A stretch of 64,000 nt of DNA, taken from the NCBI GenBank assembly GCA_023391815.1, contig JAEWAF010000071.1, forward strand, positions 1 through 64,000. The letters run 5' to 3'. A program made the translations under genes and the position numbers. Below the pieces are notes generated by a model that was not told the origin of the DNA, did no database searches, and worked only from the letters and a program-made list of their open reading frames with translations. Source of the stretch: Pseudomonadota bacterium. Its GTDB lineage: Bacteria > Pseudomonadota > Gammaproteobacteria > Steroidobacterales > Steroidobacteraceae. Within the stretch, counting starts at the first letter, position 1. Each line of letters opens with the position of its first letter. Shown one piece after another: positions 1-8,726 of this stretch.

Positions 1-18
1 CAACACGACTTTGCTCAT
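1..18 (-). CDS. N-terminal fragment of an unidentified protein (runs off the left edge)
   Basis: A start codon (CAT on the plus strand at 16-18) opens a minus-strand frame reading MSKVVL before the window ends. A good Shine-Dalgarno (AGGAG) lies about 7 bases upstream, which supports a real start. It follows the DUF3014 gene by 45 bp on the same strand, so it is probably the third gene of that unit. Six residues are too few to assign a family. Confidence 0.5.
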
Positions 19-63
19 GACGACACTCCTGTCCTCACAGACGCCCGGCCGCGGCCGGCGATG

Positions 64-891
64 TCATCGACTGGTCGCGGCGTCCTGTTTGGCGACGGCT
101 TTGCGCAGCTCGCGCAGCTTGTCTTTCACGATGGCCGCGTTGGCGCTGCCCATGCGAATCAGCAATTTCTGTCCCGACGACAGCTCTTCGAGCTCGGGAT
201 CGGCGAACTGGAAGTTGACGCTCGGTCGCTTCAGCTTGATCGGACCCGGCACGTCCGGGGTCGCCAGCAGATGATCGATCACCTCGACCAGCCGATCGTT
301 GAAATAGCCTTCCGGATAGCCGAGCGACACGTACGCTTCCTGGAACAGTGGGTAATACTGTTTGTACAGAGTCGCGACCTGCGCGGTATCCATGTTCCGC
401 AGGATCTTGATGACGGGCTCGTAGCGCGCGTAGTTGCTCGCATCGAGGGTCAGCTCCTCGCCTTCTGCCTTGGCCAACAGCTCACCGCCGATCGGTTTCA
501 CCGGCCACATTTGCACGGCCGTTTTCTTGCGAGGCAGATTGTCGATGGTCACGACCGTGTGCCGGACGATGTTCTTCGGCACCAGGAAAGGATCGAGCGC
601 GCGACCGAACACGCCACTCAACGACTCTTGCAACGAAGGATCGCTATCGGCCAGCGGCGGCAGCGGCTTGGGCGGCGGCGTCTCGGCCACCGGATTGCGT
701 ACCGGTGGCTCTGTTGCCGGAGTTGGAGTCTCGGGCACGGCGACTGCGGGCGTTTGCTGAGCCTGCTCCGCCTGACGATGCGCACGGCCGTAATACAGGG
801 CCGCGCCGATGGCCACCGCGACCACCACGGGGATCGCCCAGTACAACCATTTCTTTTGATCGTCTTCCACGAGCTCCTCCTCGCCGCTCAA
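64..891 (-). CDS. DUF3014 domain-containing membrane-anchored protein
   Basis: A 275-residue protein with a short charged cytoplasmic N-terminus, one membrane helix at about residues 16-35 (WLYWAIPVVVAVAIGAALYY) and a Pro/Thr-rich linker (about 45-80). The C-terminal domain (about 85-255) resembles the DUF3014 family: it contains DSDPSL near its start and the YPEGYFNDR and LKRPSVNF segments. No enzymatic motif is visible and the function of the family is not known to me. It lies 27 bp downstream of the methyltransferase gene on the same strand, so the two are probably co-transcribed. Topology suggests a single-pass inner-membrane protein with a periplasmic domain. Confidence 0.82.
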   Translation of the reverse strand: MSGEEELVEDDQKKWLYWAIPVVVAVAIGAALYYGRAHRQAEQAQQTPAVAVPETPTPATEPPVRNPVAETPPPKPLPPLADSDPSLQESLSGVFGRALDPFLVPKNIVRHTVVTIDNLPRKKTAVQMWPVKPIGGELLAKAEGEELTLDASNYARYEPVIKILRNMDTAQVATLYKQYYPLFQEAYVSLGYPEGYFNDRLVEVIDHLLATPDVPGPIKLKRPSVNFQFADPELEELSSGQKLLIRMGSANAAIVKDKLRELRKAVAKQDAATSR

Positions 892-918
892 GCCTGACCG
901 CTCAATTCGCGGCGCGGA

Positions 919-1728
919 TCATCGCGGCTTCTGAAACTTCAGCAGCATGTTGTCGGCCTCGCCGATCGCCTCGTACTTGGCGCGATCCTGATCGCCTAAC
1001 GCCAGCGTCGGCGGCAGCGTCCACACACCCTTCGGCCAATCCTTCGTGTCCTTGGGATTGTTCAGCAGATCGGAGCGCCCGACCAGCTTGAAGCCCGCCT
1101 TCTCCGCCAGCGCGATGGTGTAATCCTCGCGCACATAACCGTTGGCCGCTTTCGGATCCTGCGGCTTGTCCGCCGGCGCGCGATGTTCTTCGACGGCCAG
1201 GATGCCACCCGGCTTGAGCGCCTTGTAAAACGAAGCGAACGCCTGTTCCGCCGTGCCCTGACCCATCCAGTTGTGGACGTTGCGGAAGGTCGCGACCACA
1301 TCGGCGGAGCCGGCCGGCGCGGGCTCGAATTTGCCGCCGCCGAAGTCGCTGATCTTCACATTCCCGTAGCGCGCCTTGTCGCTGTCGAGCTTTTTCTGCC
1401 AGGTGTCCGCGGCCGCCGCGGCCCGCTCGCTCGAAGCACGCGGCGTGATCGCCGTGTAATAAGTGCCCTTATCGTGCAGGTAGGGGCCGAGGATCTCGGT
1501 CCAATAACCACCGCCCGGCGCGATTTCCACCACGGTCATGGTCGGCTTCACGCCGATGAACTCGAGCACCTGCTCGGGCTTGCGATATTTATCGCGCGCC
1601 ACGAAATTCGGCGAACGCGAGTCGGAGGCGACGGCCTTGGCCAATGCCTCATCCTTGGCGAACGCGCCGGTCAACGGCAGGGCGCAGGCCAGGGCGGCGA
1701 CGGTGGCGAGCAACGACGATGAACGCAT
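919..1728 (-). CDS. Exported class I SAM-dependent methyltransferase family protein
   Basis: A 269-residue product from the ATG at 1728, chosen because it has a GGAG Shine-Dalgarno 8 bases upstream and starts a clean signal peptide (MRSSSLLATVAALACALPL, cleavage near AFA-KD). The open frame extends further upstream but without such support. The mature part looks like the predicted-methyltransferase group COG4798: a glycine-rich SAM loop (VVEIAPGGGYWTEIL), an acidic/Asn segment (FRNVHNWMG) and PGGILAVEEHR. An exported protein with a SAM-binding fold is odd, because SAM is not expected in the periplasm, but signal peptides are usual in this family. It is divergent from the hydrolase gene at 1853. 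Confidence 0.8.
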   Translation of the reverse strand: MRSSSLLATVAALACALPLTGAFAKDEALAKAVASDSRSPNFVARDKYRKPEQVLEFIGVKPTMTVVEIAPGGGYWTEILGPYLHDKGTYYTAITPRASSERAAAAADTWQKKLDSDKARYGNVKISDFGGGKFEPAPAGSADVVATFRNVHNWMGQGTAEQAFASFYKALKPGGILAVEEHRAPADKPQDPKAANGYVREDYTIALAEKAGFKLVGRSDLLNNPKDTKDWPKGVWTLPPTLALGDQDRAKYEAIGEADNMLLKFQKPR

Positions 1729-1852
1729 GCGTAACTCCAAGGGCTCGTTGGGATAGTTGTTGGTCGTGCGAATGTAACAGACCGCCAGGAGCGCACACAG
1801 GTTCCCAGCTCGTCTACCATTGCGACCCGTGACCCTTCGCACCGGGAAATCG
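1729..1852. promoter_or_regulatory. Divergent intergenic region (methyltransferase / hydrolase)
   Basis: A 124-bp gap between two divergently transcribed genes that both encode signal peptides. It must contain the promoters of both units. I do not see a convincing -35/-10 pair or an inverted-repeat operator, so only the location is supported. Confidence 0.4.
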
Positions 1853-3334
1853 ATGTCGGCGATTCATAAGAGCTTGCGTGCCCTGGCCGGATTGAGCGTC
1901 GTGTCCTTGACCTTTTGCAGCGCATTCCAGGCGCATGCGAGCAGTTTGAAACTCGAGGATTGCCGGCTTCAGAGCGAAATCGCGGGCGGCGGCGTCGCGG
2001 CTGAGTGTGGCTGGCTGTCCGTGCCGGAGAATCGCGAGCAACCGTCGGGCAAGCAGATTCAGCTGCATGTCGCGCGCATTCGCTCGCTGCGCCTGGAAGC
2101 CGCGGGCGATCCTTTGTTCGTGCTGAGCGGCGGGCCCGGTCAGGCGGCGAGCGACTTTTATATCTCCATCGCTCCGGCGCTGGCGCGCATCCGGCGCGAT
2201 CGTGACATCGTGGTGGTCGATCAACGCGGCACCGGCCGTTCGAATCGTCTCGACTGCGCATTCCCGGACGAGAGCGACATTACGTTCAGCAATCCACAGC
2301 AGCTGCGCGAGCTGACGCGCTCCTGCCTCGCCAAGTTGCCGGGTGATCCACGCTACTACACCACCAGCATCGCCGTGCGAGATCTCGACGATGTTCGCGC
2401 CGCGCTGGGCTATCAGCGCGTGGATTTGTATGGGGTGTCTTATGGCACCCGAGTCGCTCAGCACTACATGCGACGTTATCCGCAACGGGTGCGGGTCGCG
2501 ATTCTCGACGGCGTCGTGCCTCCGCAGTTGCCCTTGGGCCCGGATGTCGCGCTCGATGCGCAGGCCGCGATCGATCACGCCTTTGCCCGCTGCGATTCGA
2601 ATGCGGACTGCAAGCGCGTCTTTCCGAACATCGCGAACACGTTCGAGACGCTGCGAGCGCGAGTGAACGAGCATCCGGTGCCGCTGTCGATTCCGGATCC
2701 GCTGAATGCCGAGCCCACATCGACGCAGCTCGGCGCGGCGGAGCTCGGTGCCGCCGTTCGCTTGCTGAGCTATTCCGACGTCACCGTATCGACGTTGCCA
2801 TTGCTCATTCACGAGGCCGAGATCGGACAGCCGCAAGCGCTGGCCGCGCAGTACTTGATGATCAAACGCAGCCTCGATACGCAGATCGCGAATGGCATGC
2901 ACTTCGCGGTGGTCTGCAGCGAAGATGCGCCGCGCTGGCATGAGCGCCCCGTCACGGACTCGGAGCTGGCCAAGACTTATCTCGGCGAGACCTTCATGCA
3001 AGCGATGCGGACCATCTGCGAACAATGGCCGCGCGGGCCGGTCGATGCGGAGTTCGGCAAACCTTTGCAAAGCGAGATTCCGACGCTGGTGCTTTCCGGC
3101 GGCAACGATCCCGTCACCCCGTCGCGCTATGGCGAGCAGATCCTGCCCGGCTTGAAGAACGCCAGGCATCTGGTGCTCGACGGCCAGGGTCATGGTCAGA
3201 TCGCGGTCGGTTGCATGCCCCGCGTCGTTGCCGACTTCATCGCGGCCGGCAGCGTGAAATCGCTCGACGACGAGTGCCTGAAGACCGTCGCCCCCGCTCC
3301 ATTCCTGCTGTCACGCTCGGCGCCCGCCCCATGA
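1853..3334 (+). CDS. Secreted alpha/beta hydrolase, S33 / TAP-like peptidase family
   Basis: A 493-residue product from the ATG at 1853. An upstream in-frame ATG at 1820 would add 11 residues before the signal peptide and is less likely. The signal peptide (about residues 1-30) ends near AHA-SS. The nucleophile elbow is GVSYGTR, the oxyanion region is LSGGPGQAA, and the aspartate and histidine are probably in SGGNDPVT and GQGHGQ. This order with a C-terminal TAP-like domain matches exported prolyl-aminopeptidase/tripeptidyl-peptidase-like hydrolases. Its stop overlaps the ATG of the ABC ATPase gene (ATGA at 3331-3334), so hydrolase and exporter are translationally coupled. The substrate cannot be told from sequence. 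Confidence 0.87.
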   Translation: MSAIHKSLRALAGLSVVSLTFCSAFQAHASSLKLEDCRLQSEIAGGGVAAECGWLSVPENREQPSGKQIQLHVARIRSLRLEAAGDPLFVLSGGPGQAASDFYISIAPALARIRRDRDIVVVDQRGTGRSNRLDCAFPDESDITFSNPQQLRELTRSCLAKLPGDPRYYTTSIAVRDLDDVRAALGYQRVDLYGVSYGTRVAQHYMRRYPQRVRVAILDGVVPPQLPLGPDVALDAQAAIDHAFARCDSNADCKRVFPNIANTFETLRARVNEHPVPLSIPDPLNAEPTSTQLGAAELGAAVRLLSYSDVTVSTLPLLIHEAEIGQPQALAAQYLMIKRSLDTQIANGMHFAVVCSEDAPRWHERPVTDSELAKTYLGETFMQAMRTICEQWPRGPVDAEFGKPLQSEIPTLVLSGGNDPVTPSRYGEQILPGLKNARHLVLDGQGHGQIAVGCMPRVVADFIAAGSVKSLDDECLKTVAPAPFLLSRSAPAP

Positions 3335-4068
3335 TTCAAGTCGACGGATTGAGAAAGCGCTTCGGGGCGGTGCAGGCGTTGCACGATGTGTCGTTCACGG
3401 CGGGCGACGGCAAGATCACCGGTCTGCTCGGTCACAACGGCGCCGGCAAGTCCACTACGTTGCGCATCTTGAGCACGGTGATTCGCGCCAACGAGGGGCG
3501 TGCGTTGATCGACGGCCACGATTGCGCCACCGAACCTCTGCAGGTGCGCCGCTCGCTCGGCGTGTTGCCGCATGCGAGCGGGCTGTATGCGCATCTGAGC
3601 GGTCGAGAGAACATTCGCTACTACGGCGAGCTGCATGGACTGCGTGGCGCCGAGCTGAACCGCTCCATCGATCAGCTGATCGAGCGCCTGGCGCTCGGCG
3701 GCGTGGCCGAGCGACGGGCCAAAGGATATTCCCAAGGCGAACGACTCAAGGTCGGTCTGGCGCGCGCGCTGATTCATCGACCGCAGACCATCATCCTCGA
3801 TGAGCCGACCAACGGGCTCGATGTGAATGCCGTGCGCATGCTGCGCGACCTGATCCGCGAGTTGCGCGAGTCCGGTCGATGCGTGCTGTTCTCCAGTCAC
3901 GTGATGCAGGAAGTCGCGGCCTTGTGCGACGACATCGTCATCATCTCGCACGGTCGCGTGGTCGTGCGGGGTACGCCGGCGGAAATCCTCAAAGCCACCG
4001 GCGCTCCGGATCTGGAAGAAGCGTTCGTGCGAGCCGCCGAGCAAGACCCGCCGGGCGAGGTGGCGTGA
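3331..4068 (+). CDS. ABC transporter ATP-binding protein, NatA-like
   Basis: A 245-residue ATPase from the ATG that overlaps the hydrolase stop. Walker A is GHNGAGKST, the signature is the variant YSQGERLKV instead of LSGGQ, Walker B is TIILDEPTNGLD, and the switch histidine is in FSSHVMQE. Sequence style and pairing with an ABC-2 permease resemble the NatA sodium-exporter ATPases (COG4555), but many unrelated drug and lipid exporters share this form, so substrate is not asserted. It overlaps the permease gene by one base (TGATG at 4066-4070), which indicates a tightly coupled pair. It acts at the cytoplasmic face of the inner membrane. Confidence 0.9.
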   Translation: MIQVDGLRKRFGAVQALHDVSFTAGDGKITGLLGHNGAGKSTTLRILSTVIRANEGRALIDGHDCATEPLQVRRSLGVLPHASGLYAHLSGRENIRYYGELHGLRGAELNRSIDQLIERLALGGVAERRAKGYSQGERLKVGLARALIHRPQTIILDEPTNGLDVNAVRMLRDLIRELRESGRCVLFSSHVMQEVAALCDDIVIISHGRVVVRGTPAEILKATGAPDLEEAFVRAAEQDPPGEVA

Positions 4069-5246
4069 TGAGCGCGATCTGGACCGTCTTCCGGAAGGAA
4101 GTGCTGGAGAACCTGCGCGATCGTCGCGTGATCGTCTCCGCATTCTTTTTCGGCGTGCTGCTGGCGCCGGTGATTTTCGGCCTGACCACGACGATGGTGT
4201 CGAAGCGCGCTGTCGCGAACCAGGACAAACCCCTGAACCTGCCCATCGCCGGCGCGGCTCGCGCCCCCAATCTGGTGCAGTTCCTGCGCGAGAACGGCGT
4301 GCAAGTTGCGGATGTCGATCTCTCTAGCGATCAGGCCATGGAGGCGGTTCGCTCGGGTCGGCAGGATCTGGTGCTGCTCATCGGCGATGACTATGGCAAG
4401 GCACTGCAGGCCGGCGAATCGGCACCGCTGTCGTTGGTCGTGGATACCTCCAACAGCAACACTTCACCCAGTGCGGATCGCGCCCGGCAATTGCTCAACG
4501 CGTATGGCCATCAATTGGCGGTGCTTCGATTGATGGTCCGAGGTATCAATCCAGCCGTCATCGAGCCCATCGGCGTGCAGACTTTGGACGTCGCTACCCC
4601 CGCAGGTCGCTCGTTGCTGATCCTCGGCATGATGACTTACTTCTGTTTCATGTCGATGCTGGTGGGTGGTTTCTATCTCGCCATCGACACCACCGCCGGC
4701 GAGCGCGAACGCGGCTCGCTCGAACCGCTGCTGACCTTACCGGTGAGTCGTTCGCAGCTGATCGTCGGCAAGATGCTGGCGACCTCGGCGTTCATGTCGG
4801 TGTCGCTGTTGCTGACGCTCGCGACATTCGGCGTCGTGCTCACGTTCATTCCGCTCGAGGCGCTCGGCATGTCGGCCAACTTCGGGACGCGCGTGATCCT
4901 GGCGATCTTCGCGATCATGATGACGTTCGTACCCATGGGCGCGGGCCTCATGACCGTGGTCGCGTCCTTCACGCGGAGCAACCGCGAGGCGCAGTCGTGG
5001 TTGTCGGTGGTGATGATGCTGCCGATCGCGCCCATCATGTTCGCCGTCGTGACCGGCACGAAGCCCAGCGCAGCTTTGATGGCGGTGCCGAGCTTGAGTC
5101 AGCACTTGATCGCGACCAGCCTGATGCGCGGAGACTCGATTCCGGCGCTGCATGTTCTGATTTGCGCCGGGACGACGCTGGCGCTCGGAGCGCTGCTGGT
5201 TGGGGTGGCAATCAAGTTGTATCAGAGGGAGGCCATTCTGGGATAG
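4068..5246 (+). CDS. ABC-2 type permease, NatB-like
   Basis: A 392-residue membrane protein. It begins with the amphipathic segment IWTVFRKEVLENLRDRR typical of ABC-2 exporters, followed by one membrane helix, a large extracytoplasmic domain (about residues 60-180) and five or so helices in the C-terminal half. The coupling motif GERERGSLEPLLTLPVSR lies just after the second helix. With the preceding ATPase it would form a two-component exporter resembling NatAB. The gene converges with the HAD hydrolase gene and their 3' ends overlap by 25 bp, so there is no room for a separate terminator. Confidence 0.88.
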   Translation: MSAIWTVFRKEVLENLRDRRVIVSAFFFGVLLAPVIFGLTTTMVSKRAVANQDKPLNLPIAGAARAPNLVQFLRENGVQVADVDLSSDQAMEAVRSGRQDLVLLIGDDYGKALQAGESAPLSLVVDTSNSNTSPSADRARQLLNAYGHQLAVLRLMVRGINPAVIEPIGVQTLDVATPAGRSLLILGMMTYFCFMSMLVGGFYLAIDTTAGERERGSLEPLLTLPVSRSQLIVGKMLATSAFMSVSLLLTLATFGVVLTFIPLEALGMSANFGTRVILAIFAIMMTFVPMGAGLMTVVASFTRSNREAQSWLSVVMMLPIAPIMFAVVTGTKPSAALMAVPSLSQHLIATSLMRGDSIPALHVLICAGTTLALGALLVGVAIKLYQREAILG

Positions 5247-5923
5247 GAGGCGAGGGTGCGCAGGGCAGTCATGATGCTTTCCGGATCACTGTAGTCACGA
5301 AACGCGAACCTGACGCCTGATTGGCGAAGCTGATCGTGGCGACGCCCGATCCCGATCATGGGAATGCCGAGTTCCGAGGCGGCGCGCACATCCCACGGGG
5401 CATCGCCAAAATACACCACCGAATCGATTTCGAAGCCCGCGCGAGCGCAAGCCAGCCTGATGATGTCCCTTCGGTTCGGCGTGTCACTTGCCGTCGCGTG
5501 TGGAAAGTCCGCCAACCTCAGTCCGCAGCACGCGAGCTTGAACTCGGCCTCCTTATCGAAGCCACCGGTTGCGATAGCCACCTGCGCGCCTTCGCACCGA
5601 AGGCGCTCGATGAACGAAACAACACCATCGATGGGCGCGAAGTCTGCTGGGAAGCGATGCCGCGCATCCTCGAGAAGTCGACAGAACTCCTGCTTGATCC
5701 TCTCCTCTTTGTTCTGCCGCTCCGGGTCGGCTGCGAGCAACCGTCGAACGATGGCCGAACTGGTAGGCTCGTTGAAAGTGCTCGAGTCGACCGAGGACAG
5801 TGACAGTCCTGTCACGTGCTCGATCGCCATCGCGTAGCAGTGCCCCTCCGCTTGTTGCGTGTCGCAAATGGTGCCGTCATTGTCGAATACCAGATGCACG
5901 TGTTTGGTTGTCCGTGAGGACAA
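5222..5923 (-). CDS. HAD family hydrolase
   Basis: A protein of up to 233 residues. Motif I is FDNDGT, with the nucleophile and acid/base aspartates. Motif II is the threonine in IATGGF, and motif IV is GDAPWDVRAA. A helical cap domain lies between motifs I and II, so this is a subfamily I HAD phosphatase of the phosphoglycolate phosphatase/beta-phosphoglucomutase type. The start is uncertain: the longest frame begins with TTG at 5923, and GTG at 5899 is an alternative eight residues shorter that still keeps motif I. Either start overlaps the upstream gene (47 or 23 bp), which suggests coupled translation. The substrate is unknown. Confidence 0.85.
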   Translation of the reverse strand: MSSRTTKHVHLVFDNDGTICDTQQAEGHCYAMAIEHVTGLSLSSVDSSTFNEPTSSAIVRRLLAADPERQNKEERIKQEFCRLLEDARHRFPADFAPIDGVVSFIERLRCEGAQVAIATGGFDKEAEFKLACCGLRLADFPHATASDTPNRRDIIRLACARAGFEIDSVVYFGDAPWDVRAASELGIPMIGIGRRHDQLRQSGVRFAFRDYSDPESIMTALRTLASYPRMASL

Positions 5924-6254
5924 TGGAACAGAACCCGCCCGAATCGATACCTCCTGCCCGGACGCAGACGCTCACCTTTGCGGTCGAGTATTCCTTCACC
6001 GTCACCGATCCCAGGAATCCGTCCGTGGTTCTCTCCTGCTCGGTGAAGCCATACTCACTGACTAAAAAGGAGAAAGCCTCCGAAATGAGCTGATGCAACG
6101 GCACTGGCCATCTCGGAAGCTTGTCGAAGGCCCGTTTCATCCGCATATGAAGGTCGGCCCGGAAAGCAGCCGCCTTCTCCGGATCCGCCCGCAACTCGGC
6201 CAGCCTGGCGTCCATCTCCTCTCGGGTCCAAGGCGGCGGTCGCCCTGAGTTCAT
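5877..6254 (-). CDS. Hypothetical protein (125 aa)
   Basis: Starts at ATG 6254 with a good Shine-Dalgarno (AAGGA) about 8 bases upstream. The first 50 residues are charged and helical (PWTREEMDARLAELRADPEK), and the remainder looks like a small alpha/beta domain ending in a Ser/Thr-rich tail. No signal peptide, membrane segment or known motif is visible and I do not recognise the family. It overlaps the start of the HAD hydrolase gene, so the pair is probably one transcriptional unit. Confidence 0.65.
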   Translation of the reverse strand: MNSGRPPPWTREEMDARLAELRADPEKAAAFRADLHMRMKRAFDKLPRWPVPLHQLISEAFSFLVSEYGFTEQERTTDGFLGSVTVKEYSTAKVSVCVRAGGIDSGGFCSIVLTDNQTRASGIRQ

Positions 6255-6299
6255 AGCGTTTTCCTTCGGTTGCTCGCCCCGATCGCGGGCATCGCCCGC

Positions 6300-6692
6300 T
6301 CAGTCCAGCTTACAAACCAGTCGCGTAACGGTGGTTCCCGAAGTGAAGTTTGCGGTGTCCGCGCGGACTTTTTTTCCTTCGGGCGTATCGAACACCGCGG
6401 CCATGTGTTCCGGGCTGTCGAACCACATCTCAAACACCCGATAGAACGCTGGCGGTGAACCATCGGCTTGCGGCTGGCATTTGGCCGCTTCCATTCTGCG
6501 AGCCCCTTTGATGGCGGCGACCAGCGGCATATGAACGCCGAGGTAATACTTTTCGAATTCCTCGGGCTTCGGTGGGTGGCCATAAAGCACCATGAGCTTT
6601 ATTCCACCGGTCTTCTGGTCAGTCGCCGCGGCGCTGAGCCCTGCCGTAGCCAGTCCGACTGTCATTAGCGCAAGAGAAGTTCTGCGGTCCAT
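6300..6692 (-). CDS. Exported EthD-domain-like protein
   Basis: A 130-residue product from the ATG at 6692, chosen because it has an AAGGA Shine-Dalgarno and opens a signal peptide (MDRRTSLALMTVGLATAGLS, cleavage near AAA-TD). The much longer upstream frame has no coding character. The mature part matches the small EthD/dimeric alpha-beta barrel fold: KLMVLYGHPPKPEEFEKYY, HMPLVAAIKG and a C-terminal VFDTPEGKKV. EthD-type proteins form ferredoxin-like dimers, and many have no known activity. An exported version is less common, so the predicted location rests on the signal peptide. Confidence 0.82.
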   Translation of the reverse strand: MDRRTSLALMTVGLATAGLSAAATDQKTGGIKLMVLYGHPPKPEEFEKYYLGVHMPLVAAIKGARRMEAAKCQPQADGSPPAFYRVFEMWFDSPEHMAAVFDTPEGKKVRADTANFTSGTTVTRLVCKLD

Positions 6693-6726
6693 GGATCGTC
6701 CTTGTGTGGTGGAAGAGCAGTGTATT

Positions 6727-7371
6727 TCAGAACGGCGAATGAAGTATCGCTTCGTGGTGGCGAGCCGGGCCCGCAATGCGCGCGAGCTCGAGCCGGCTGC
6801 CCGGCGAGCTTTGGGCCGGCAGAGCCACGATCGAGTCGTTGACCCCGAGGATCTCTTGACCTGACGGTCCGCAGAAGTAACGCCACTCGCCAGCGCCATT
6901 CTCGAGGCGCAGCAGCTCCATCTCCGACAAGTTCTTATCATCATCGACCTCCCACAGATCGATGATGGAAGCCTCGCCGGCCTCCAAGAGGGCGGCTGCA
7001 ATGTAGCGTGGCAGGCTCTCGAGCCCGGTGTTTCTGAGGGTGTATTTCTGAAGATCGGTGTCGTCTGCCAGCGGCATGTCGGCCTCGATCCAATCCAGAA
7101 GAGTGGGTGTATGACGCGAGTAATGATCTTTAGCAACCCACGACTCCAGCAGCTTCCTGACGGCGTCTGGCGTCATGAGAATGGCGTAATGATCCGATGA
7201 CCAATACAACATCGGCGCGCTCGTTCGTGGCTTTAGCTGCACCGAAATGAGTGTTCGCGTGGTTTCGGAGTCCCTCTCCGGCTCGCCTCCGCACACCGGC
7301 GGATTGCCGGGATTGCTGGCGCAGCCGGTGGTCGCGAGGATCAGCAACGGGATTGCAGGCAGAGTCTTCAT
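6727..7371 (-). CDS. Putative lipoprotein, hypothetical
   Basis: A 214-residue product from the ATG at 7371, selected because it gives a textbook lipoprotein signal (MKTLPAIPLLILATTGCASN, lipidated cysteine at about residue 17). The in-frame start 14 codons upstream would spoil the signal. The mature protein has two segments that look folded (MLYWSSDHYAILMTPDAVR and IIDLWEVDDDKNLSEMELL) and ends in a short Ala/Arg-rich tail. I do not recognise the family. It lies 34 bp upstream of the EthD-like gene on the same strand and may share its transcript. Confidence 0.65.
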   Translation of the reverse strand: MKTLPAIPLLILATTGCASNPGNPPVCGGEPERDSETTRTLISVQLKPRTSAPMLYWSSDHYAILMTPDAVRKLLESWVAKDHYSRHTPTLLDWIEADMPLADDTDLQKYTLRNTGLESLPRYIAAALLEAGEASIIDLWEVDDDKNLSEMELLRLENGAGEWRYFCGPSGQEILGVNDSIVALPAQSSPGSRLELARIAGPARHHEAILHSPF

Positions 7372-7555
7372 TCCACGCCAACTATTCTGCAGCGGCCAAG
7401 TGACGTAATCCAACGCGACCGGCGCGACACTTCATTCCATTTATCGTCGACTTTCGTTAGTTTGTAGCGCGCTTCCCCCTCGATGTCGAGCCAGGCGATG
7501 CCAATGCATCGAGTCTCTCAGGTCATCTACGGCGTAACGAAACGGGGATCACCAG

Positions 7556-8080
7556 GTGGATGCAATAACAACGCGGCTTCCCGACATCATCACTGCGGCG
7601 GCACAGAGCTATCTGGGGATTCTGGCGCTGCTGTCCGTGGCCCTCGCCCTGCTCGCATACTTCTTCTTTGCCAGGGCGTCCGAGAAGGTCAAGGTCGGCA
7701 TTTTCGTCCTGCTCTTTCTGGGCGTCACGGCGTTTGGCGCGGCGATGTTTCGCGCTTCTCACAGCTCGCCGACCTCGGCTCCAACCACTTTGTCCAACGA
7801 GGCGCGGATCCTTCTCAAACAGGCCGCCGCGGACCCGAGCGGTTTGATCCTGTTCGAGCGCTACGGTGCAAGCGTCGATCTTCACACCAATGGGGTGAGC
7901 TTGTTGACCGATAAAGAGGATCACCGCGCTCTGGCGCTATGGGAATCTGCGTTGGAGGAGTTGATCCGCGAGGGCCTCCTGATTCCTCAGGGAGAGCGTG
8001 ATGAGGTATTCGAAATCACCAAGCAGGGATACGACGCCGCTGAACGCATCCACGAGAGTGCAAGCGGGTCGAGCAATTAA
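7556..8080 (+). CDS. Hypothetical membrane protein with two TM helices
   Basis: A 174-residue product from a GTG start, with a GGGGA element about 8 bases upstream. The in-frame ATG options lie later and would remove the first helix. Two hydrophobic helices occur at about residues 20-40 and 46-64. The C-terminal half (about 75-170) is soluble and contains helical segments (LWESALEELIREGLLIPQGE) that look like a small winged-helix-type or helical-bundle domain. No catalytic motif is visible, and neighbours give no functional hint. Confidence 0.6.
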   Translation: MDAITTRLPDIITAAAQSYLGILALLSVALALLAYFFFARASEKVKVGIFVLLFLGVTAFGAAMFRASHSSPTSAPTTLSNEARILLKQAAADPSGLILFERYGASVDLHTNGVSLLTDKEDHRALALWESALEELIREGLLIPQGERDEVFEITKQGYDAAERIHESASGSSN

Positions 8081-8135
8081 GGGATCTCAGCGCATGTTGG
8101 CGGGAGCCCACGCGAGAGGGCGCAAGGTCGGCGCC

Positions 8136-8570
8136 ATGAACCGGATCTGCACCCTATCGGCAGTAGGCTCGGTTCTGGGCGTGATTACCGGATGTGCTGC
8201 AATTCCTGAGGGTGGCACCGATGACAGAGCGGGCAGAGCGTCGTCGATCGCGTGCAGGAGCATGCTGGCGTTCGTTCGCGCGCCTTTGGATGCATCGGGA
8301 CTTCGGAGAGCCTGGTTTCTACCTTTCGGGTTCTACGATGACGGTTCGGTCGATTTCTATGCGCCAATGGCCGCGGAGCCGAGCGACTCTGCATCCACAG
8401 CGTTTTACGACCGCAAGGTTGGCCAGCTCACCCATTACTTGACGGCTCCTGCATTTGCCGCAGCCTTGTCCAGCTGCCTCACACGGCATGACCATGCGCG
8501 TGTGTGCCAACGCAAGCCGAAGAAACATTTGGTGGTCTTTCAAAGACACGCGCACCGGGCGATCGATTGA
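8136..8570 (+). CDS. Putative lipoprotein, possibly frameshifted at its 3' end
   Basis: Starts at ATG 8136 (AAGG about 8 bases upstream) with a lipoprotein signal ending in GVITGC, so the mature protein should be anchored through the cysteine. The body (about residues 40-115) contains WFLPFGFYDDGSVDFYAP and is not a family I know. The frame closes at 8570. Another forward frame, open from about 8455 to 8718, reads as ordinary protein (for example WWSFKDTRTGRSIEIRA and LLIAGKDWAGNLEQAL) and could be the real continuation. A single-base indel near 8480-8510 would join the two into one protein of about 190 residues ending at 8718. Confidence 0.5.
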   Translation: MNRICTLSAVGSVLGVITGCAAIPEGGTDDRAGRASSIACRSMLAFVRAPLDASGLRRAWFLPFGFYDDGSVDFYAPMAAEPSDSASTAFYDRKVGQLTHYLTAPAFAAALSSCLTRHDHARVCQRKPKKHLVVFQRHAHRAID

Positions 8571-8726
8571 GATCCGGGCGACGGAACGTACGACGAGCTT
8601 GCTGATTGCCGGCAAGGACTGGGCCGGCAATCTTGAACAGGCCCTCATCTACAAAATGGATGACGAGACAGCCAGCAGGCCCATGCCCTCCACGTGCGAT
8701 GACGCACGCAGCCAATGATCGTCAGT

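Noticed and set aside
1814..3193. 459-codon minus-strand open frame opposite the secreted hydrolase
   Set aside because: The plus strand has a signal peptide and catalytic triad motifs; the minus translation has neither.
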